A DNA stretch of 64,000 bases from Styela clava (GCF_964204865.1 NC_135258.1:5819001-5883000), one strand, 5' to 3'; counted from the first letter of the stretch, positions 47,546 through 59,040 are shown. Program-made: numbers and translations. The notes: generated by a model not told the origin, from the letters alone.

Positions 47546-47879
47546 TAGGATAGGATTTACATATTTATCCCGGGGGAGAGGAAAGCCGATAAGACGGCTT
47601 ATCCATATGGCGAACCACGGCCTCTCGTCCGGTTACCATTCCAAGTCGGGTTTGGGATTAGATTTACTGTATTGTTTGTTTTCGGAAGCATGGACTTGGT
47701 GGTGGAGGAAGCCGTAACCGACCAGCGGTTACGTGAACCACCCAACGACGGCGAGGAGTCCAGCAATCCTCTCGCACATAACCATCCCTGTATGGGATTC
47801 GAACCTGCGAACCCACGCAGAGTAGTTAGAGGTGCGGTGGCGAGCGTATTCCTAACGCTTAGCCCGTTGAGCCACATGC
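47546..47879 (-). mobile_element. tRNA-derived SINE, near full length
   Basis: On the minus strand it has a box A-like TGGCTCAACGGGC, a box B-like GGTTCGAATCC, then a unique body and an end in AAATCCTATCCTA. A short GGATAGGATAGGAT repeat lies at the tail end. ORFs called in it are artefacts. Confidence 0.85.
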
Positions 47880-50408
47880 TTGCAATTAGATATTTTTAAG
47901 AGGTTTGGGGAACTCAAAATCGCTGAGTTGTGGTTCATTCAGTGTGAGGAGACTCATCCGAAGGAAGACTTTCAAATAACAGTTTGATGGACTTGACTTA
48001 CGGAAGATCATTTTCAGGGAGTCTTTGAAATAGCAAAACACCCGGGTAAAATACAATTTGCCACTTATAGGTATATTGATCAAATCGGAATTTTACAAGG
48101 TTGCAGTAATAAATATAAATTAAACGTTGTTGATACACAGTGTGTTTTACCTTCAAATTCAAGCTGGTTTAACGAAAGTATGCAGTATCAATGCAAAATT
48201 GTATCATATTCTGATATTCACCCACCCCCAGTGTTGTGAAATTTACAATGACACGAGATTCTGAGTTTACCACTCAAGTGGGTTCGTCATGTAATTCCTT
48301 TCATCCCCCAGGATAAATACAAAGATCCTTCTGAATACCCGGGAACAATTGCAGTGTTATAAGCAACAAAGGTTTCACTTTCTCTTGAATTCAACTCATT
48401 AATTATTCAACAAGAACGTTACGACACAGACTCTCCAATAAGCTATTTGTGGAATTAATTTTCAAGGACAAGAGGGCTTAGCGAGTTCCGATACTAATTT
48501 TAATTCCGCCACACCAGTATTTTGAAAGCATTATGGTGATTATGCACTTTGAGGGGGTGCCAGGTATTCTTATAATGAAAATGTGACACTAAAAACCAGA
48601 CCAATTCTCAGCAATTCGTTCGCAATATTATTTTTCGACTCATTGCAAATAGATTATGGTTTGAAAGTAATTATCAGTTTATATAAATAGTCAAATGTTT
48701 AAAATACACGAAATTCGCAAGAATTAATAGTAAATAGTTTTCGAAAACAAATCTGAATCTTTGGAATTTGTTTGGCTGTACGCAGCCATATAAATGAAAA
48801 ATAACGATCTTTTATCAGTTGAGAAGGAAACAATAATATAAGAACACAGTGACCCCCCAGAAACGGAACACATGTAATATGTTCCAGCACATTTATAGGG
48901 TTGAGTTTGGTGATTTGAATAATTATAATACAAACATTTCTCTCCTACTTGACCTAAATTCATTTATTCTTGTGTATAACAACATCTATAATTTGTTTAT
49001 CCTCAAATTAATTTTGAAGTTACGTATAATGGTCATCATTGTCAGAAACTCACATTGGGTAGCAGAAAAATTGACACCCCACTGTTTGCATGAGCTTCAC
49101 TATAAAAATTTACACATCTACCAGTATACGAAGCTTTTCATAACAAGTCAAATTATTCGATTTAATAAAAGTGCCGAAAACGGGCATCATCGTCAGAAAC
49201 TCGCCAGAGCAGCAGAAAAGTTTGAAATGTCCCTGTATGCATGGATGGCTAATTAGCCCCACATCTTACTGGACATGGTCAGATGTCTCGTCAACTTTCT
49301 TCCACTGAAAGAGCAGTCACAACAATCAAATATTCAAAACATAAACGCCATTTATTATTGAAATAAGTTAAAACTACACAAAGTCACTGATGTGTTCTAT
49401 AAAGCACCTATGAATATCTAAAAGCACAAAGTATTTAAAAACCTAGAGACGACAACAACTAAAAAGGTAAAGTCGGTATTTTCTAAAATCAGGGATGTCC
49501 ATATTTTTTAGTACTTGCTTGAAAACCAAGTAATATTAGGTTTGTGCATCATTAAGACTTGTCAGATTTTAAATTTTACAGATTAAATACAGCTAATGCT
49601 AATTTGAATTGATTTCTATCCATGTATTTGGTTTATGGTAGAGGACACTAATGGGTCAATGGCCCTTTCATTAATGAATAAACAATTTGTTGAGAGTGCT
49701 GTAATATAGTCCAGTTCGAATTCAGAATACGAACTTCTTTTCCAATATCCTAAGAATTATACATTTGATTACACACATTGTATTTTACATTTTATGACCA
49801 AAATTGGCAATTTGTGCTAATGAAATGTTTTATTGAATGACAGGGTTGATTTTATTAAGAAAATGACCAATCGCCACATTTCTTCAGGGTACAGTATAGC
49901 CAGCAGTCTGAGCATCTGCTTGAAATGGGAATTGTGCTGTCAGTATATGTACATACGCAAAAAGTGGAAAAAACGGCATATTTTTTTTTCATGGAATTCT
50001 CCCTACACAGCTCCAAATTTATAAAAAAGTTCATAGAGTATAGTTCATAGAGTCTAAGAAAATATAGTCGAATATACTGGGAATGATTTAGTGTTAAAGT
50101 TTGGGTTTAGTCAACCATTTGAGCACCAAATCTAGGAAATTAAGAAAAACACGAATAAAAAAGGCTTCGAAAATCACCAGGTAAAACAGTGAGACATAAA
50201 ACTTTGGTCAGAAATTGAAAAACTGGCCGTCTAAAATCACAGAATGAACCAATAACATTCACGTAGTTCCAGGTGCTATCGCAAACTGTCAATTCGCTTT
50301 GATTTGTTCTCAGAATTTGACCAGAGTTATTATACCAGCGATATTAGCGAGGGTTGAACACAGAAATACAGCCTCGGGTATTCATGCTACTGTAAGAAGG
50401 TTCATGTA
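47880..50408. other. Intergenic, no convincing gene
   Basis: Contains several ORFs (for example 48849-49256 plus strand, overlapping two on the minus strand) with biased, AT-driven composition and no domain. Confidence 0.4.
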
Positions 50409-50699
50409 ATGATAATAATTACACACAGTTCAACTCGCCAATTGAATAGCCTCTATAACTATATGGAGGAAATGTCTCCAGCCATGAAAAAAGGAAGTGC
50501 AATTTTTGATAGGATTTCTCCCGTACTTGTCCTACAATATTTTTACAATACATCCATGAGACCAAATTTGGTTCAAAACTATGCCAGACAGTTTAATTAC
50601 CCAAATGATGGTCCGCAGCTTATCAGCTATAGTTATAAGGTCCGATTTCGTTTGAAAATGATGCAAGATTGCTCAATCCTATTGGAGTGTTTCATTTAG
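50409..50699 (+). CDS. Unassigned exon-like ORF, up to 96 aa
   Basis: I do not recognise this protein. The stretch from about residue 10 (RQLNSLYNYMEEMSPAMKKG) through FDRISPVLVLQYFYNTSMRP, PNLVQNYARQFNYPNDGPQL and ISYSYK has the mixed composition of a real soluble protein, unlike the Ile/Tyr/Lys-rich artefacts nearby. An ACACACAG acceptor-like site lies just inside its 5' end and a TATAAG-GTCCGA donor-like site near 50640. It may therefore be one internal exon of a gene whose other parts I could not find. It could also be a pseudogene piece. No domain, signal peptide or membrane segment is evident. Confidence 0.3.
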   Translation: MIIITHSSTRQLNSLYNYMEEMSPAMKKGSAIFDRISPVLVLQYFYNTSMRPNLVQNYARQFNYPNDGPQLISYSYKVRFRLKMMQDCSILLECFI

Positions 50700-51396
50700 T
50701 CAGACCATTTTGGTGTGAGAACATCTAATTATTCAGATGCATGTCTTACAATGAATTGAAATAATGGTAAACTACGATTTTGAACAGTGAGATATTTTTC
50801 AATTTCTGATCAAATATAACATCTATTTTTCTTTAAAAAATCAACTTTTAAGAAACTTAAAATCACAAAAATAAATGCAGCTTTTTATCAGAGGCAAAGC
50901 AAATATAAATCTACTAAAACACAACATCACAGTGAAAAAAAAATAAAACTTCAATAATGAAGCAAACAGGAGAAAATACAAAAATACAGACTCAATTTCA
51001 AGAATCAAAGAGCGTGTCAAATTCTCCATTAGAAATATTCAATATTATAGAATTTTGCAAGTTTTGAATTACATGAATGGAAAACTTTGCAAAAAACTGA
51101 ATTATTATGTGTGACAATTTTTTATTCAGTGAAACTTCATACAAATCTTAGTTTAACAGCAAAAAATGTGGTTTATAGAAAATAAATAAATCAATAGGCT
51201 ATATAGGCCTACTCGTATCAAGAATTGAGACTTGGTCAAGTCAAGACTGTGAGGGGAATAACTAGGAGTTTGTCCAAAAGTTAGACTAACATATCATATC
51301 TAATACTGTGAAATATAATGCTATTTATTTAGCAGATAGTTTCTTGAGAAAAAGCTTGTATTGATAATATTAAGAGGGTGTTCTGAAAGTGTGAAC
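50700..51396. other. Intergenic, nothing recognised
   Basis: AT-rich, no gene or repeat boundary seen. Confidence 0.4.
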
Positions 51397-51700
51397 CAAG
51401 GCTTCTCAAACTTGGTCCTTCGATCTCCAAGTGGTACACAGAGCAAAGAGCAAAGACATTCTCAATTTACTATTTGAGATGGGTACTGTACATTAATTCA
51501 AAGTAGATTAACTTCAATTTGTCTAGTTCTTTGACTGTAAATTGTTTTACTTTTGTTTACTGGCTGTTTAATATTGAATGTGCCAAATAAAAAAAAGGAT
51601 AAAAACTAGACATTAGGTATTTTTATGAAAAATCAGGGCGCCACAGAGTGTCGAGAGTCTCTTGCTAGGGGCCACAATCATGAAAGTTTGAGGACCATTG
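51397..51700. mobile_element. hAT-like MITE, CAAGGCTTCTCAAAC ends
   Basis: 304 bp with inverted ends CAAGGCTTCTCAAACTT and AAGTTTGAGGACCATTG. Flanks GTGTGAAC and GCATGAAC match at 6 of 8 positions. Confidence 0.7.
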
Positions 51701-51904
51701 GCATGAACCAAATCCCACTTTAGCTTGCTTAAATATATTACCGGTAGTCAATTCTACCTAAATGGGTACAACAGTTTAGTACCAAATTTGAAATCAATGT
51801 TCATTACACAATTAATCGAACACAGTATTGAAAATTTAATTTGGCTTGATTTTTTCTTTCCTAAATATTTTTAACAGTCATTGTACAAAATTGATCATGT
51901 TATG

Positions 51905-52942
51905 TTACTTATAGGTTTTATTATTCTTTTGTTTTTGAAGAGCGTGCTGTCGTTTTTGACGGTCGGCTATATTAGAGGAAATGGTGTTAGTTAGTGCAGG
52001 GAGAGATATTTTGACTTCCAAAGCAGAGCTTGCACTTTTGATTGACTTTTTACCAATCGGCTTCACTGGTATACGAGGTAATCTTGTATCAGAAAACGAC
52101 TCGTTATCAGCGAGTCCGACGGTTTTTGAAATATATGGCTCAGGTGTTGAATTTCTTGATGAAATACGCATGTCGTTACGGAGGCGAGACAATTCCGCTA
52201 ATTGCTGACAATTGACCTCATGAAGACGTTGAATTATCGTTTCACATTCGGACATCGATGGCACACGGGAAGTTTCATTTACTCCCTCACGAATTTGTAG
52301 AGGGTTAAGCGTTGCGTTTAAGGGCAATGGTGTAGAAAGACTACTTACAGAATACTTTCTTCTGTGTGCTTTGGTGCGTTCCCCGTCGCCAGAGCTGTGA
52401 CGTTCACCTGTATTTTTACCTTGAGATTGTAACATGAAAATTGCATGCTGCATTTCTTTATTTTTCAAAGTAGATTCCTGTAGAGCTTGTTGTAAATCTT
52501 TAACTTCTTCCTGGAGAAGAAGAGTCTTGATGTCAGATTCTTGTGCTTGCTTTGAAGATGGAGGTAGAGGAGTGTTTCCTCTATGTGCAAGTAGCATTTT
52601 GAATTGTAATTCCTTGTTCTCCCGCTTTAGGAAGTCTAATTCTTCGTGTAGCTTTTTCAATGTGTTCGCATGTTGATCTTGTAGAAATTGAATACTTTTA
52701 TCGTAACGAAATGCGTGCTGTTGATTGCCTGTCGGCATTTTATCCAGAAATTTTACACCAACATTCCCAAGACTTGCATTGAAATCCATCATCGCTGCGG
52801 AATCCGTCGTAATTGTGGTGCCACCTGGTGGTAAAGGAATACGATCCCGCAAAAATGGTTTCGGATATCTCGACCGGTCAAGCGTAGAGACTCGAGACCA
52901 CGAAGGTAGGTTGCCAGGTGGCGGTAAAGCTGATGACGACAT
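51905..52942 (-). CDS. CCDC74: CCDC74-like coiled-coil protein, 345 aa, single exon
   Basis: Homologue of the vertebrate CCDC74A/B family, coiled-coil proteins linked to the mitotic spindle and cilia. Three family blocks appear in order: an N-terminal coiled coil (about 80-117, KSIQFLQDQHANTLKKLHEE, LDFLKRENKELQFKML); a second helix (about 229-258, SECETIIQRLHEVNCQQLAE); and a C-terminal LPALTNTI...ADRQKRQHALQKQK block (314-338). Another predicted coil lies at 135-172. The start is the ATG at 52942. The open frame runs 24 codons further, but that extension has no ATG before the MSSSALPPPG start. The last codons read AAT AAA ACC TAT AAG TAA, so a polyadenylation-type AATAAA sits inside the coding end. 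The gene is intronless here, whereas vertebrate copies have several introns. COMMD2 lies about 2 kb upstream on the same strand. Confidence 0.85.
   Translation of the reverse strand: MSSSALPPPGNLPSWSRVSTLDRSRYPKPFLRDRIPLPPGGTTITTDSAAMMDFNASLGNVGVKFLDKMPTGNQQHAFRYDKSIQFLQDQHANTLKKLHEELDFLKRENKELQFKMLLAHRGNTPLPPSSKQAQESDIKTLLLQEEVKDLQQALQESTLKNKEMQHAIFMLQSQGKNTGERHSSGDGERTKAHRRKYSVSSLSTPLPLNATLNPLQIREGVNETSRVPSMSECETIIQRLHEVNCQQLAELSRLRNDMRISSRNSTPEPYISKTVGLADNESFSDTRLPRIPVKPIGKKSIKSASSALEVKISLPALTNTISSNIADRQKRQHALQKQKNNKTYK
51917..51922 (-). terminator. AATAAA hexamer inside the CCDC74 coding end
   Basis: Encodes Asn-Lys four codons before the stop. If used, the 3' UTR would be only a few to about 20 nt. 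A downstream signal could serve instead. Confidence 0.3.
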
Positions 52943-54013
52943 TGCGTCTTTGGTTCGTACACTTTTTTTGTATACAAATGTTTTTTTAATTCTACATCTT
53001 CTAGAGATGAACAAATGGAAATAAATTTTATAAAGAATGAATCAAGTGACAAATAATATTATAAATAGTTGAAATCAGAAAAATGGAGAATGGTACTTCA
53101 ATATTCAATAGATATATTGTTTGAAAATACAAATGATTGAAGTGATAATCGCCATTTCTGAAAGTCAAACATTTTTTTCCTTTTTGAAAATAAAATCCTA
53201 ATTTTGTTACAAAATCGATCCATTAATTGTAATATGTAGGGTGTCCATAAAATCTTAAATTTTTTTCAAATTACAAAGGGAATTTATCGATACCATGTAT
53301 TGTCTTGTCCCTCACATATGCATTGAATGAAGTAAAAATACTTAAACAATTACTGATTTAAATACAACAAACCTGGTTAAGATATATTGAGAACTGACTT
53401 CATAACAATACTGAAATCGGAAGGGACTTTATGGACACCGTGTACGTTATCCAATAACTGGTACATAAATACTGTAAGCATTTCATATATATTCACAAAT
53501 GTTGATACAAAATATTACATTGTAATGGAAATTAGTAAGGCACTGTAAATTGTGTTTTTCACGGAATTATTCTTCTCAATTAGGGAACAAGCACTACAAT
53601 TTCAGTCTTATACAGACACCCTGGTGACAAGATGCTTACTTGTAAGTGATTAGCAATCATTGATCATGCTTGAAGCCACATCATGAAAAAATGAGAGTAA
53701 TATATGTACGGGTGTAAGAGTATATTTTAGTAATGCCAATCATTTCGATAATATTCATTAAAGTTCTACAAAATGGAAAAATATTGAGTGGCACAAGGAT
53801 TTATTGAAACAAAAATCATCCCAGAAATCTCAACTAAGTTCAGTTCTAGATATCAGGAATAGCTTCAATGAAAAAAACCAGGATACAGATCATACTCATC
53901 TTGATAAACAACACTCAACATAAGACTGAGAAGTCAATGTTATTAAGTTAAAAGAAACTACAAAATGATTGTTTAACAGTGGGAATAGAAAATCCGGTGA
54001 TATTCAACTTTTA
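52943..54013. other. CCDC74 upstream region, nothing recognised
   Basis: AT-rich presumed promoter and spacer. No TATA box, gene or repeat was recognised with confidence. Confidence 0.4.
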
Positions 54014-54251
54014 ATAAAGGAGGGCCAGATACAAATAACTGGGTGGACCGCACCTCATTTAATAAAGGCTTTCTAGTAGTCGGTTATTGATCTTATGACA
54101 TGAGTCTTTGCAACGCGAAGGGATTGGGATAACTTGCACATACCAGATTAAACTAAATTAAAAACTTACGTCGCGAGCCGCACTTCATCCAAAATTGGCA
54201 CGCCTACGCGAGCCACATTTGGCCTGCGGGCCCGCAGGTTGCACACCCCTG
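54014..54251. mobile_element. hAT-like MITE, GGCCCGCAGGTTGCACACCCCTG end
   Basis: The right terminus is GCCCGCAGGTTGCACACCCC followed by TG. The interior matches 62668-62979 (CTTTCTAGTAGT, TTGATCTTATGACATG, ACCAGATTAAACTAAAT). The left terminus is lost. Confidence 0.7.
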
Positions 54252-54969
54252 TTCTAAGACATTCTACAAGTTTCTGAATGTTATTTTGCATGCTCTTATA
54301 TAATGATGCCAAAGCCCTTTAACATATACAATACATACTTTATTGTCAAATGGTGATGGCAGGTAAACAATGCCCACTTGGCAGTTGTAACCTGTATAAG
54401 CCTTATCACAAGATCTCAAAAATTGGAAGGTGATGAAAGGCTTACATGAAGTTATCTTGGCGTCTAGTAATTACGGTGACTACTGGGTAAATTTTTTCCA
54501 AATAAAATTGATTGTTCTTATTTGATTTTGATTCTCAAATAAATCAATTTTTATCATAAAGAAATCTATCATGAATGGAAATTTCGATATTCAACCTTTC
54601 AAATGTAGGTTTTAGAAAATAGTATAATATTGCACACCGTTTATGATTTATCAATCCTTCGAAGTACAAAACATGATAAAATATTCAAGTTCAAGTTGAC
54701 AATTACTGAAAAGGGTGTAAATGGTAAACAATGATAATTCTGAAACGGGTAATATGATTTTACAAGGGGGATAAACAGCCCAATGTCCCTAACAAACCCT
54801 TATTTTCTGAAGTTTAGACACCTTTTTTAAACCAACTTTACATTTTCGCACTTTTCAGTACCCATCAAGAACCCCAAATATTTCTAATCAATATTTGCAT
54901 TTCAGAAATAATTACCATAGACATTAATTAAAGATGATATAATTTAACATTAATCCAAAATATTTTTAA
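54252..54969. other. COMMD2 3' flank, nothing recognised
   Basis: AT-rich. A TTTATT (AATAAA on the minus strand) lies near 54339, about 630 bp past the stop. No gene. Confidence 0.4.
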
Positions 54970-55569
54970 TCATTTAATGTTTCTTAGGATCCTACGACAA
55001 TGATTTGACTTCATTTCATTAAGAGCTTCTTCCAGTGTTTTAGTCATATGGACAAGATTAACCACGTCAGTCTGGAGCATATAATCTTTTTGTTCTTTAC
55101 CATCGAAAGTTGAGATCTTTAGGTAGATGATAGGCGTAATCTGGTTATGCAAAGCGCGGCTTGCAATTTTTATATCAAACCTCCAACTCAGGTTTCTATA
55201 TACTGGAAGAGACGGCATCGTTTTAGATAAAATACCTTTAGTATACTTGTAATGATTCAAGTATAATTCTGTCAGGATTTTACAAATATTTTCAGAAAAC
55301 CCAATCAGTAATAACGAATCATGAAAATCTGTTTCATCCAAGTTGAATTTTGTTCCCTCTGTGAATAACTGCATCAAACCTTGTACAGCATTCTCAATAG
55401 TATCCACACTTTCGTTTAGTTTTTGTGCGGCAGTGCTAAATGTCTTTCTATTGATTCCATTCTTTAAAAACTCTACTGAAATTAAAGCAAAATTTTCAAC
55501 AATATCATCTTCGCTGTTAATCAGATATTCCAAATGATTTCGGTGATCTTGGGAGATTGTCAATAACAT
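54970..55569 (-). CDS. COMMD2: COMM domain-containing protein 2, 199 aa, single exon
   Basis: Subunit of the Commander/CCC assembly, which acts with CCDC22/CCDC93 and retriever in endosomal recycling; COMMD proteins also modulate NF-kB. The protein aligns end to end with human COMMD2 and has the same length (199 aa). The N-terminal helical domain (1-120) includes SVEFLKNGINRKTFSTAAQK, DFHDSLLLIGFSE and ILSKTMPSLPVY. The COMM domain (about 124-199) has the hallmark NLSWRFDIKIASR, the LQTDVVNLVHM strand-helix and the family end EEALNEMKSNHCRRILRNIK. I chose the ATG at 55569, which gives the MLLTIS start expected from human MLLELS; the longer frame starts with GTG. A TTACTAACAG acceptor-like site lies about 32 nt upstream. 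Intronless here, unlike vertebrates. Confidence 0.95.
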   Translation of the reverse strand: MLLTISQDHRNHLEYLINSEDDIVENFALISVEFLKNGINRKTFSTAAQKLNESVDTIENAVQGLMQLFTEGTKFNLDETDFHDSLLLIGFSENICKILTELYLNHYKYTKGILSKTMPSLPVYRNLSWRFDIKIASRALHNQITPIIYLKISTFDGKEQKDYMLQTDVVNLVHMTKTLEEALNEMKSNHCRRILRNIK

Positions 55570-57699
55570 GATTCTCACTAGTTACATTTAAAGGTTACTG
55601 TTAGTAAGTAATAACAATTTCTAAATTAAATTAAAAAATAGTATGGTTGATTAAAAATGGGGGCGAATATATTTCTCACATTCAGCTATCTGTTCAGTTC
55701 AGGATGAAAAATGATAATATAAGAGGTCTTGAATTGTACTAATAGAATTTTTTTTTATCCACATAATAATAAGCGTGACCTGATGAAGAGATCGCAGAGA
55801 CTCGAAATTGCTTCACAGTGCTAAGTGTTAGAAGCACGCATTTACCTGCGTTCGTTAGAGTCCTAGGCACAGTTCTCTAAACCTGACAGCGCATTTGTTA
55901 AAAGGGTTTTCAACTGGGTGGTATAAGTGGTAATAAAATCACTATTTTCAAATATTAAATCATAGAATATTACTGTATTATCAATATTTTCATTAATTCA
56001 AAATAATTTTATCCCTTTCTCACTTGATTTTATGAATTAGATTCAATTGGTATGGATCCAAATCCCCCAAAATATAGAAACCAATCCATTTTATTTTAGC
56101 CACTTTGGTATAAAAGAAAACAACACTATACGGACAAAAAAAATGCAAAGATCCTGGAAGACGAGCATAACTCAAGAAAGAGTTAAAAGCGTACGAGTAC
56201 GCGCCCGTCCACCAAAACAGTTGAAGCACACAACAAAATAAACCTACACAATACTGCAATACAAAATCGGGCAATAACTTTGAAATCAATTTAACACGTG
56301 AAAACACTGATCAAAAGAAGAACATGGCAGATAATGTCAATAAAACAATATAAAACATGCAATCACAAAATCATGTGAGGTTCGGTATCAAAATTACAGA
56401 TTGTCAGTTTTTGTTACCAGGCGATGGTTTCCTCCGCCATTCAATTCCATGCATACCTGCACACTGCATATAGATGATAATTTAGAAAACTATTCTCATA
56501 CCCGATATAGACTAATATAGTAACCGGCAAGGGGTGCAGACTTGTTATATCTTTGTAATGAAGACGTCTTAATCTTTGTACAGTCTTTTCTTACGCTTGG
56601 ATAAATATAAAAATATGCGATTAGCCAAACAACAGTAGATGCTTCCTAACTTACGGACAACCATTTACGACCACCTGACCTTGCTCATTTTCAAAAACTC
56701 CTATGACCTAGCCTAATTTATTACTTCCATTCCTCAGCAAAAAGTAACAGCAAATTAAAATTTTCCATCTTTACGACAGAAAGAGAATGACTCTCGTACG
56801 CCACTGGTGCTTCCGCGGAAGCTACGCAGAGCGTTGCCCTGCCTACGGCTGCAATTATTGTAGATGCCAGATTGTTGGCACAAGTATTGTGGCCTTTTCT
56901 CTATGGATATTTCGCTGTCAAATTGAAACTTTTTTTTTATATTGTACAATTTACCAAAAAATGTATTACTGTAATTTTTTTACTAGGTCTAAATCAGTTT
57001 GATTTTGTATTTGCCTCAATGTACACAAAAGCTAGCTATCGCCCGCCTTCACTTTACTTCAAATAATAATGGAAATGGCGATTACGTGACATTAAAACTA
57101 TGTCTTTCCAGATATATTTTTGACTTTTGGAAGTAATTTACGAATGAAAATTTGCAAAAAAATTTTGCAATACAAGACGCATTTGAAGACGCTGCTTTGC
57201 AACGCCGATTCATTCAAATATGTAGCTAGAATGGTACAAAAGTATGGTATACCTCACCCATAGTATGCCATAATTGTGTGTACCAAGTGTTTGTGAAAGC
57301 ATTCGGCACTCCCTTTAAAATTGTGATTCACATGAATAAATTTAAATAGCTGTTCTTAAGTAACTGTCATGAAATTATGAATGGATTTTAGTCATTGATC
57401 GGAAAATGAATTTTTCTTAGTCATATCGAATTAACCACTCGTCAATCGTTCCGTTCTTCTATCCTGTTCATTGTAGTACAATACAACACTGTTCAATGTT
57501 TTTATAAGGACACAACGAATAACACATTGTATATATTTGCACTTAAAAATGGGTTTGGGACAACTTTTTCAATAGCAATTAACCCGTTTTAGCGGCTATG
57601 GTCTTTTCGCAGTTCGATGCGATGCAATTTTCACCATGTAGGCCCATGGGAATTGAAATAATTGGGGACTTCCTCTACCAAGTTTTTTATCTGTAAATA
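55570..57699. other. Intergenic, no recognised gene
   Basis: Presumed COMMD2 promoter, then AT-rich sequence. Overlapping ORFs near 56020-56307 and 56755-57066 on both strands have no domain. Nothing else seen. Confidence 0.4.
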
Positions 57700-57955
57700 A
57701 ACAAGAGAGCTGTGCTTAAATATATGAATACGTCATAAGGTGTCGCTATTTTTTATTCTGACACATAAAAAACGAATCTCTTGAAGTCCACAGAAATTTT
57801 TGAAATAAGTAAAAGTAATAGCCTTCTGGCAAAAAAAATCAATCTTTATCACTGAAAATTTCAAAGCACTTGGTACAGTATTCGAAGAGAAAGGCGAAGA
57901 AAAACAACAACAACATAATATTGAAACGATCGTTATGTACACTGACGTGTCCGAA
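57700..57955 (+). repeat. Dispersed repeat of unknown class (partner at 24976)
   Basis: Colinear with part of 24976-25480, including TATTGAAACGATCGTTATG and CACTGAAAATTTCAAAGCA, with a shorter spacer. Confidence 0.6.
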
Positions 57956-58085
57956 AATATCACACATAATAATACAATTTAATTGTTTGAGACTTTGTGA
58001 TTTGTTTGTTATAAAACTGGCTGCTGGAGTAATACACGCTCCACCTAAAAAGGAGGGGTTCATGTTGCTGGAGCAGCCTGTCAAT

Positions 58086-58413
58086 AGATAGGATTTACAT
58101 ATTTATTCCAGGGGAGTGGGAAAGCCAATACGACGGTTTAACCATATGGCAAACAATGGCTTCTCGTACGGTTACCAACCCATGTCGGATATGGGATTAG
58201 TTATTTGTTTTCGGAAATATGGACTTGATGGTAGAGGAAGCCGTAACCGACCAGTGGTTAGGTGATCCACCCTACGGCGGCGAGGAGTCAAGCCACCCTT
58301 TCGCACATAACCATCCCGCATGGGATTCGAACCTCCGAACTCACGCAGAGTAATCAGAGGTGCGGTGGCGAGCGTATTCCTAACACTTAGCACGATGAGC
58401 CACACAGCCGCGC
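58086..58413 (-). mobile_element. tRNA-derived SINE, near full length
   Basis: Same family and orientation as 47546. The head on the minus strand reads TGTGGCTCATCGTGCTAAGT, with box B as GTTCGAATCCCA. It forms an inverted pair with the copy at 58708. Confidence 0.85.
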
Positions 58414-58495
58414 CAAAGAGGGAATAAGATATAAGACTAAGAGGGTAGTTCGTGTACTCAGCAAAGTAGTGTTTAGGCTTGCCTCAAGATACCAG

Positions 58496-58498
<3 letters not shown>

Positions 58499-58535
<37 letters not shown>
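58499..58535. repeat. (AT)n microsatellite
   Basis: About 18 AT units, lying between two inverted SINE copies. Confidence 0.95.
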
Positions 58536-58536
<1 letters not shown>

Positions 58537-58707
58537 CTTTTTACCATCAATATCGTAGAACATTTCTGCCTTGAGCATGACAGTGGCGATAGTTGTAAAT
58601 AAAAAATGGAATAAAAAATGGAATAATTCGCCATCGAGTATCAGACATCCTTAGGCATTCCAGAATCAAATAAAACGAATATCCCTAGTTGGAACAGATT
58701 CGAATTG

Positions 58708-59040
58708 CGGCGGTGTGGCTCATCGTGCTAAGCGTTAGAAATACGCTCGCCACCGCAGTCCTTATTACTCTGCGTGGGTTCGCAGGTTTGAATCCCATGC
58801 AAGGATTGGTATATGCGAGAGGATTACTGAACTCCTCGCCGCCGTAGGATGGTTCACGTAACCGTTCGTCGGTTACGGCTTCCTCCGACATCAAGCTCAT
58901 GCTTCCGAAAACAAAATAACCAACTAATCGCATATCCGACATGGAATGATAACCGGTCAAGAGGCCGTGGTTCGTCCTATGGTTAAGCCGTCTTATCGAC
59001 TTTTCTCTCCCCCCGGAATTAATATGTAAATCCTATCCTA
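58708..59040 (+). mobile_element. tRNA-derived SINE, near full length
   Basis: Begins GCGGCGGTGTGGCTCATCGT (box A region), has TTAGAAATACGCT and CGCAGGTTTGAATCCC (box B region) and ends AAATCCTATCCTA. TAGAAAT plus CGCAGGTT-GAATCC resembles serine tRNA, though the anticodon stem is degenerate. Confidence 0.85.

Noticed and set aside
47599-47877. Similar short ORFs at 47599, 47672, 58172, 58685 and 62977
   Set aside because: All are translations of the same tRNA-derived SINE in different orientations; similarity reflects the repeat, not a protein family.
52943-53014. 24-codon N-terminal extension of CCDC74
   Set aside because: It begins at a TTG, has no ATG and is rich in basic residues unlike the family; the ATG at 52942 gives a normal start.
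55570-55578. Three-codon extension of COMMD2
   Set aside because: It starts with GTG; the ATG at 55569 gives the exact length and start of COMMD2.
58708-58800. Possible functional tRNA gene
   Set aside because: Box A and box B are present, but there is no acceptor stem, the anticodon stem-loop is degenerate and the same head occurs in several SINE copies.
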